DNA from: Sporomusa acidovorans
GTDB lineage: Bacteria > Bacillota > Negativicutes > Sporomusales > Sporomusaceae
DNA length: 64,000 bases
Direction: 5' to 3'
Assembly: GCF_900101845.1 (NCBI RefSeq)
Contig: NZ_FNAM01000028.1
Coordinates: 16,827-80,826, forward strand
How positions within the stretch are numbered: position 1 is the stretch's first letter; every line of letters begins with the position of its first letter. Below the pieces are notes generated by a model. It searched no databases and had not been told where the DNA came from. It saw only the letters and a program-made list of their open reading frames with translations. Below, one piece after another: positions 59,867 through 64,000 of this stretch. The position numbers and the translations under genes were made by a program.

Positions 59867-60022
59867 GAGTTTTGTGAACAGTAGCCTGATTTCAAAGGGG
59901 CTGCCGCTAGAAATTCGCTTACGTTGATTTCTGCCGAGCTAAAATTAAATACAAGCAAGATAATGATTGATAATAATAGTAATAAGCCAGGCAAAGGCTG
60001 GCCGTAGATAGTGGACATTAAT

Positions 60023-60066
60023 GAAAGAGGGTATTAATCCATATAGGGGATGATACCTTCTTTTTA
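60023..60066 (+). terminator. Terminator after the second chemoreceptor
   Basis: GAAAGAGGGTAT / ATACCTTCTTTTT arms with a long loop. The remainder of 59867-60288 shows no gene. Confidence 0.6.
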
Positions 60067-60288
60067 TAAATAAAATGAAATTTAAAGATATTTTACAAGC
60101 GCGCAGATTATATTTGACAGGTTTGAGGTTTAGGTTCAAAAGTATGGTGGATTTTGTAGATAATTCGATACTTGAAATGTATAATTAAATTAAACGCTGT
60201 AAATCACGTAAGTGGTCATACCATAGGCTCGGAGTTGTCAGATGTAACTGGCGGCAGACAAACCAACAGGAAAGAGGTTAGGGTTTAA

Positions 60289-60894
60289 GTGAAAATATGT
60301 TTTCTCGGTTGTGGAATTTTTCAATTGGAACTGGAAAAAGTTATAGCGGAATTTGAGCAGGAAAAACGCTTTGACTGTAAGTTTTCTACCGTGTATCTGC
60401 CGTTGCGAGTACACGTAGATTTAAAAAAATTACAGGAAAAAGTAATCGAGGCATTGAATACGGTGCAGGCAGATAAAGTGATTTTTATGTTTGGCGAGAA
60501 ATGTCATCCCCTGTTTTATGAATTTTTGCGCGGTTATGATTTGGTTCGGTTACGGGGTTCAAGCTGCTGGGAAATTTTTCTGGGAGAGCTGCTGCCGGAT
60601 GGACGGGCGAGGGATCCCAAGACTTTCTATATGACACCAAGCTGGTTGATGAGATGGCGTGAATTTTTTGATCCGGGTTGGGGCGTGGACGAAGTTGGTA
60701 TGAGACAAGCGTTTGCCTTTTATGATAAAATTGTGCTTGTTGATACCGGCATTTGTGAAATTACGGATGAAGAAATACTGGAGTTTTTTGAACATACACA
60801 GATACCGATTGAAATTGAGACGGGAGATTTGACTTATTTTAAAAATAGTATGATTGAGGCCGTGCAGGAAGCTTTGGGGTTGAAAAATTCCTGA
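60289..60894 (+). CDS. DUF1638-like protein
   Basis: 201 residues from GTG 60289 (AGAGG upstream). Alpha/beta protein without membrane segments: ICFLGCGIFQLELEKVI, then VIFMFGEKCHPLFYEFLRGY with a conserved Cys-His, and SSCWEIFLGE; late KIVLVDTGICEITDEEILEF. This pattern agrees with DUF1638, found in methanogens, clostridia and Negativicutes, often near methyltransferase or corrinoid genes; the three Cys may bind metal. No such genes adjoin here. Function unknown. Confidence 0.7.
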   Translation: MKICFLGCGIFQLELEKVIAEFEQEKRFDCKFSTVYLPLRVHVDLKKLQEKVIEALNTVQADKVIFMFGEKCHPLFYEFLRGYDLVRLRGSSCWEIFLGELLPDGRARDPKTFYMTPSWLMRWREFFDPGWGVDEVGMRQAFAFYDKIVLVDTGICEITDEEILEFFEHTQIPIEIETGDLTYFKNSMIEAVQEALGLKNS

Positions 60895-60985
60895 GGGATA
60901 CAGAGACGGAGTGCTGGTTGTAGCTTGGGTACCTGGGGTACAGAGTTATTATTTTATTATGTATTTGCTTATTATAAAAAAATAA

Positions 60986-61019
60986 AGAAAGAAGGGAGCC
61001 AAGCGGCTCCCTTCTTTCT
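60986..61019. terminator. Bidirectional terminator
   Basis: A perfect 15-bp stem (AGAAAGAAGGGAGCC and complement) with a 4-nt loop, between the DUF1638 gene and the convergent YjcZ-like gene; pyrimidine-rich 3' side on either strand. Confidence 0.75.
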
Positions 61020-61078
61020 GCTACTGAAAAAGGATTATTCCAAGCCCCTGGTAGTTCTTTTTTAAAGCCACACTAATC

Positions 61079-61168
61079 TTAAGATGATAAAAGCGACGAT
61101 GCCAGATGAAATACCATTCCTGCTATCAAACCAATACCGCCGAAACCACCGTAAAAACCGTAACACAC
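61079..61168 (-). CDS. YjcZ-family small sporulation protein
   Basis: 29 residues from GTG 61168 with GAGGTG 6 bp upstream: a tyrosine/glycine-rich start MCYGFYGGFGGIGLIAGMVF and a hydrophobic tail. This is the YjcZ/SscA pattern (M-x-Y-G-x-G-G-G-F, then one membrane helix), tiny proteins made in sporulating cells and found in coats or spore membranes. Too short for gene callers. Confidence 0.65.
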   Translation of the reverse strand: MCYGFYGGFGGIGLIAGMVFHLASSLLSS

Positions 61169-61348
61169 AAATATCACCTCAAATTAGGTATAGTAAATAA
61201 TTGTGAACAAAGTATGAACAAACCAATTAACCTAATAGATTTCCCTGAGCATAATACTCAAAAAAGGCGCAAGTTTGTTCTTAATGTAAAAACCCAAGTC
61301 TATACATAATGGATTAGATGTGACTATAGGTAAAGTACCCCTTATTTA

Positions 61349-61390
61349 GTGATTTTGCTCACAGTCACCATCATTTGAATGTCGTATAAT
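61349..61390 (+). promoter_or_regulatory. CRP/FNR-type site with a class II promoter
   Basis: GTGA-TTTTGC-TCAC (61349-61362) is a perfect CRP/FNR-family half-site pair. TATAAT at 61385-61390 puts the expected start point about 41.5 bp from its centre, the class II activation distance. The downstream gene is a hemerythrin-like one. Confidence 0.6.
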
Positions 61391-61427
61391 TGCTATAGAT
61401 AAATAGTTAAGGAGGAGTATTTAAATT

Positions 61428-61628
61428 ATGGACATTAATAATTTGCAGAGACAGCATAAGGATGTTTTTAACTTGATTGATAAAATCAGTACATACCAAA
61501 ATCAAGAACAGGTAAAAGAACATGCTTTAGAGATTTCGAAATTGTTCGCTCAATTATCAGGTATTATAAAAATGCATTTAGCATCAGAAGATAAAGATAG
61601 TCTTTTCTGCTCTGAAGGAAAGAATTAG
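61428..61628 (+). CDS. Hemerythrin-like protein, truncated
   Basis: 66 residues, ATG with AAGGAGG upstream. The start MDINNLQRQHKDVFNLIDKI and LFAQLSGIIKMHLASEDK contain the first His and the H-x-x-x-E/D of a hemerythrin HHE domain; the protein then leaves the family pattern (DSLFCSEGKN) and stops, whereas the family has about 140 residues with further His ligands. So the second half of the four-helix di-iron bundle is lost, probably by a frameshift at about 61590. A class II CRP/FNR-type promoter is still present. Functional status doubtful. Confidence 0.6.
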   Translation: MDINNLQRQHKDVFNLIDKISTYQNQEQVKEHALEISKLFAQLSGIIKMHLASEDKDSLFCSEGKN

Positions 61629-61754
61629 CAAAGAAAATTCGTCGTTATACCCGTTGCTAAAGTAACTTTGTATTGCTTCATTAGTCGAAAGGAACAAATA
61701 TTAGCCTTTGCCACTTATGATTCACATGATAAGCAATATTGCCGGATAATTTGC

Positions 61755-61967
61755 TTAATCAGATACTTTACACTTCCAGTGTTTTGTATGAGTAGTTTTG
61801 GTGCGAAAAAAATGTTCCTCAATCAAAGCAACGGCGCAGAATATAATTACCCATGCCTGAAATAGAATTCCGGCAACTAAGGCGACATATTTAACGAATG
61901 GCGTATTTATTAATATCCCAAAAATCATAGACAGGCTTATTAAAAAAGCATATATGATTGTACGCAT
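61755..61967 (-). CDS. Small membrane protein
   Basis: 70 residues, ATG 61967 with TTGGAG upstream. Two hydrophobic helices (IIYAFLISLSMIFGILI and YVALVAGILFQAWVIIFCAVALI) and a basic tail (FFRTKTTHTKHWKCKVSD). Family not recognised. It is convergent with the truncated hemerythrin gene. Confidence 0.55.
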   Translation of the reverse strand: MRTIIYAFLISLSMIFGILINTPFVKYVALVAGILFQAWVIIFCAVALIEEHFFRTKTTHTKHWKCKVSD

Positions 61968-62002
61968 ATTATTAACTCCAATAATATAATGATTTTATAA
62001 GA

Positions 62003-62028
62003 AGCCGTTTATCAAACGGCTATTTTTT
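62003..62028 (+). terminator. Terminator upstream of the Nramp gene
   Basis: AGCCGTTT / AAACGGCT hairpin followed by ATTTTTT; stops plus-strand transcripts coming from the hemerythrin side. Confidence 0.7.
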
Positions 62029-62158
62029 ATTTAAAGAGTACAAGTCACCGTTAGTCTGTATCCTTCATATTCTAAAGTAGCTGCAAATATATTGGAGGTC
62101 AGTTAACTTTTTTCTATTTAGGGGTGATTGTAGAATCGATCTGAAGGGACGATAGTAT

Positions 62159-63415
62159 ATGAAGGAGGAACAGCTGTCACTACCGGTTTTAGCAGAATCA
62201 GGAGACGTTAAGGATAAAGCAAAAGGGATTTTCAAATATTTTGGCCCAGCGTTTATTGTTAGTGTGGCCTATATGGACCCTGGAAATTTTGGTACCAATA
62301 TTGCTGGCGGATCTCAATTTGCTTACAACCTTATCTGGGTCATTTTATGGAGCAACTTCATGGCAATCTTTGTTCAGATTTTATCAGCAAAATTAGGGAT
62401 TGCTACAGGAATCCATTTACCTGATCATTGTGGAAAAATATTTTCTCGGCCGGTCAATTGGGGATTGTGGTCAATAGCTACCGTGGCAGCGATGGCTACA
62501 GACCTTGCAGAATTTCTCGGAGGAGTACTGGGGTTTCACCTTTTATTTGGGATACCTCTTGTATGGTCTGCCGTACTTACCGGTGTCATTACCTACGGAA
62601 TTTGCCATATGCAGAAATACGGGCAACAGATTGTCGAACATATTATCACTGGGATGGTAGCTGTTATTAGTATCGCATATGTTTGGGAAATGTTTATTGC
62701 CAAACCTGATTGGAGCCAGGTAGCCTATCATGTTGCTGTGCCAATGCTTACACCGGATAGTGTCCTGGTAGCAGTCGGTATGTTAGGGGCAACGGTAATG
62801 CCTCACGTTATCTATCTCCATTCACATTTGGTACAAACGAGAAGAACAGAATGCATGGAAGATTGCAGGCGTCACTTAAAAATGGCTAAAATTGATGTGT
62901 TTGTCGCGATGAATATGGCGTTTATTGTAAATGCCGCTATGGTTATTGTGTCGGCAGCCGTATTCAATGGTAATGGTTTGAATGTAAATAGCATTGAAGC
63001 AGCCTACATGACACTACAGCCGCTAATGGGAAATATGGCTGCCGGAGCTTTTGGATTAGCGTTACTGGCATCGGGTTTATCATCTTCCACTGTTGGTACG
63101 ATGGCTGGGGAGGTTATTTTAGGTGGTTTTGTGGGGTTTGATATACCGGCTAGCATTCGTCGTTTAATTACGATGATTCCAGGTTTAGCAATTCTAATGT
63201 CCGGCATTAATCCGATGGAGGCATTAGTATATAGCCAAGTATCACTTAGTTTCGCCTTGCCGGCTGCAATCATTCCGCTTATGATTGTGACGAATAAAGC
63301 GAACATTATGGGCAGGTTTAAAAATGGTTTCCTTACAAATTGCATCGGCTGGGTTATTGTAAGTATTATTTTGGTTTTGAATGTTGTTTTACTGTACCTT
63401 ACCTTGACTGGTTAA
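62159..63415 (+). CDS. Nramp-family divalent metal importer (MntH-like)
   Basis: 418 residues, eleven membrane helices. Helix 1 carries the metal-binding D-P-G-N motif (SVAYMDPGNFGTNIAGGSQF, residues about 37-56), helix 6 the MPH motif (LGATVMPHVIYLHSHL), and the loop after it the family signature. These residues bind Mn(II) or Fe(II) in proton-coupled import. GGAGG lies downstream of the first ATG, and ATG 62159 has GGGACG 6 bp before it. Although Mn import is usual for bacterial Nramp, some Sporomusaceae relatives are unassigned. A manganese riboswitch faces its 3' end on the opposite strand. Confidence 0.9.
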   Translation: MKEEQLSLPVLAESGDVKDKAKGIFKYFGPAFIVSVAYMDPGNFGTNIAGGSQFAYNLIWVILWSNFMAIFVQILSAKLGIATGIHLPDHCGKIFSRPVNWGLWSIATVAAMATDLAEFLGGVLGFHLLFGIPLVWSAVLTGVITYGICHMQKYGQQIVEHIITGMVAVISIAYVWEMFIAKPDWSQVAYHVAVPMLTPDSVLVAVGMLGATVMPHVIYLHSHLVQTRRTECMEDCRRHLKMAKIDVFVAMNMAFIVNAAMVIVSAAVFNGNGLNVNSIEAAYMTLQPLMGNMAAGAFGLALLASGLSSSTVGTMAGEVILGGFVGFDIPASIRRLITMIPGLAILMSGINPMEALVYSQVSLSFALPAAIIPLMIVTNKANIMGRFKNGFLTNCIGWVIVSIILVLNVVLLYLTLTG

Positions 63416-63435
63416 GCTTAATTTTGGATGGTTCC

Positions 63436-63485
63436 GCAAGGGCTAAATAGGTGACAGCCTTTTAACCCTTGCAAAAATTTTTTTG
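63436..63485 (+). terminator. Terminator of the Nramp gene
   Basis: GCAAGGG / CCCTTGC arms with a 23-nt loop followed by AAAAATTTTTTTG. Confidence 0.7.
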
Positions 63486-63496
63486 AAAATTAGAAA

Positions 63497-63536
63497 AGAC
63501 CTTTATATCCAGCGCAATAGTTGGATATAAAGGTCT
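63497..63536 (-). terminator. Expression-platform terminator of the Mn riboswitch
   Basis: On the minus strand AGACCTTTATATCCA / TGGATATAAAGGTCT, a perfect 15-bp stem, followed by TTTCTAATTTTC. Its 5' arm includes the CCTTTAT strand of the riboswitch P1, so aptamer and terminator compete. Confidence 0.75.
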
Positions 63537-63631
63537 CGCTACAGCAGTATTACTGCCAGTAGAACCGGGCTTTCGCCAGTATGTCGATTCTACTCACGGA
63601 CGGATGGTCCGTTAGCTACTCCCCTTTATGG
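63525..63631 (-). promoter_or_regulatory. yybP-ykoY (manganese) riboswitch, antisense to the Nramp gene
   Basis: The minus strand shows the family elements in order: ATAAAGGGGAGTAGC, a variable P2 arm (CGGAC / GTCCG), TCGACATACTGGCGAAAGCC, CGGTTCTACTGGCAG, and CTGTAGCGAGACCTTTAT closing P1. The class binds Mn(II) and normally turns ON export genes by antitermination. Here no minus-strand gene lies downstream; a read-through transcript would run antisense into the Nramp gene 110 bp away. Identification is strong; its regulatory target is inference. Confidence 0.9.
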
Positions 63632-64000
63632 AGTCTATATTATTTATTGTATAATATGATTGATATCGCTACAGTGACACCTAACAGTATTAAATTCTAA
63701 AAAAATTTTTGAGGCTTCTTCATGATTGTATAGATGATATCGCACCACATAAGAGTCATTCGCAATCCAAGTGGATATTGTTCCGGCATAGTAATTCCGG
63801 GTATTACGATAACCTCTTAAAATAAAATCGGTCTTATCGTTTTAAAGAACCTATTTGGAGGCTTGTTGGGGCAGTTTCAGTACATGATGGAATCTTGGCT
63901 ACCCTTACTTCAATTAGTCTTTTGAAAAAAAAGCTAAAATTTTTGATAGATTTCTGATATCATTTAGTGGGATGTTATTCCACAAAATGATGAAAATCAA
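63632..64000. other. Right-end region without a recognised gene
   Basis: AT-rich sequence on both sides of a possible promoter for the riboswitch RNA (TATACAAT on the minus strand near 63647-63654). No frame with a ribosome binding site and family similarity to the window end. Confidence 0.4.

Noticed and set aside
1..64000. CRISPR arrays, complete insertion sequences, prophage or integrase genes
   Set aside because: No regularly spaced repeats, transposase or integrase reading frames were found; mobile traces are limited to short repeats and a possible intron relic.

Overview
The window looks like a chromosomal piece of a low-to-moderate GC, endospore-forming, anaerobic diderm Firmicute, most like the Sporomusaceae (Negativicutes). 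Three lines of evidence point there: a spoVA operon, DUF3231 and YjcZ-type sporulation genes (spores); an SLH-domain porin and a second outer-membrane barrel ending in an aromatic residue (outer membrane); and a multihaem cytochrome, a molybdoenzyme and two chemoreceptors (anaerobic respiration and motility). The genus assignment is inference; no rRNA gene lies in the window.

Layout. 1-8.9 kb: end of an ACS-type MFS transporter, an outer-membrane porin, a PucR-type regulator, then a Tat-exported flavoprotein reductase lipoprotein, a pentahaem NapC/NrfH-like cytochrome and ResB/ResC haem-lyase genes. This reads as one respiratory module for an organic acceptor; the porin and the reductase share a near-identical ~90-bp promoter/operator. 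9.2-11.8 kb: a GC-rich PEP-synthase/rifamycin-phosphotransferase-like gene. 11.9-17.5 kb: EamA exporter, broken LysR, DUF3100 membrane pair with a divergent M20 amidohydrolase, a B3/4 protein, and three copies of a ~90-bp hairpin repeat. 17.8-23.4 kb: a Cys-Phe-Pro-Arg repeat protein and a decaying tract (cydAB remnant, chimeric response regulator) that still holds an apparently intact selenocysteine peroxiredoxin. 23.4-25.6 kb: acyl-CoA dehydratase activase-related genes. 26-28.4 kb: DUF3231 and lipase-like genes. 28.4-31.6 kb: a mobile-type spoVA operon with a DUF421-DUF1657 (2Duf) gene. 31.8-33.7 kb: purine permease and phosphoribosyltransferase behind a guanine riboswitch. 33.8-41.7 kb: AEC transporter, macro-domain and PAP2 remnants, a DtxR regulator, feoA with three tandem operators and a feoB remnant, and a chemoreceptor behind a c-di-GMP-I riboswitch. 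42.4-43.1 kb: six tRNA genes (Cys, Phe, Thr, Tyr, Met, Gly).

43.1-55.9 kb is the most striking block. A sigma-54 activator (49603-51666) sits among five sequences matching -24/-12 promoters and three paired upstream sites TGGGACA-N24/25-TGTCCCA. These face an acetylene-hydratase/catechol-dehydroxylase-like molybdoenzyme with its Fe-S partner, a family III CoA-transferase, a hotdog thioesterase, and an OFA-type MFS carrier with an acyl-CoA synthetase. This looks like an undescribed CoA-linked pathway for an (aryl) carboxylic acid; the substrate is unknown.

56-64 kb: SLH porin, a second chemoreceptor, DUF1638 protein, YjcZ-like spore protein, a hemerythrin-like gene with a CRP/FNR-type site, an Nramp metal importer, and a yybP-ykoY manganese riboswitch pointing antisense into the 3' end of the Nramp gene.
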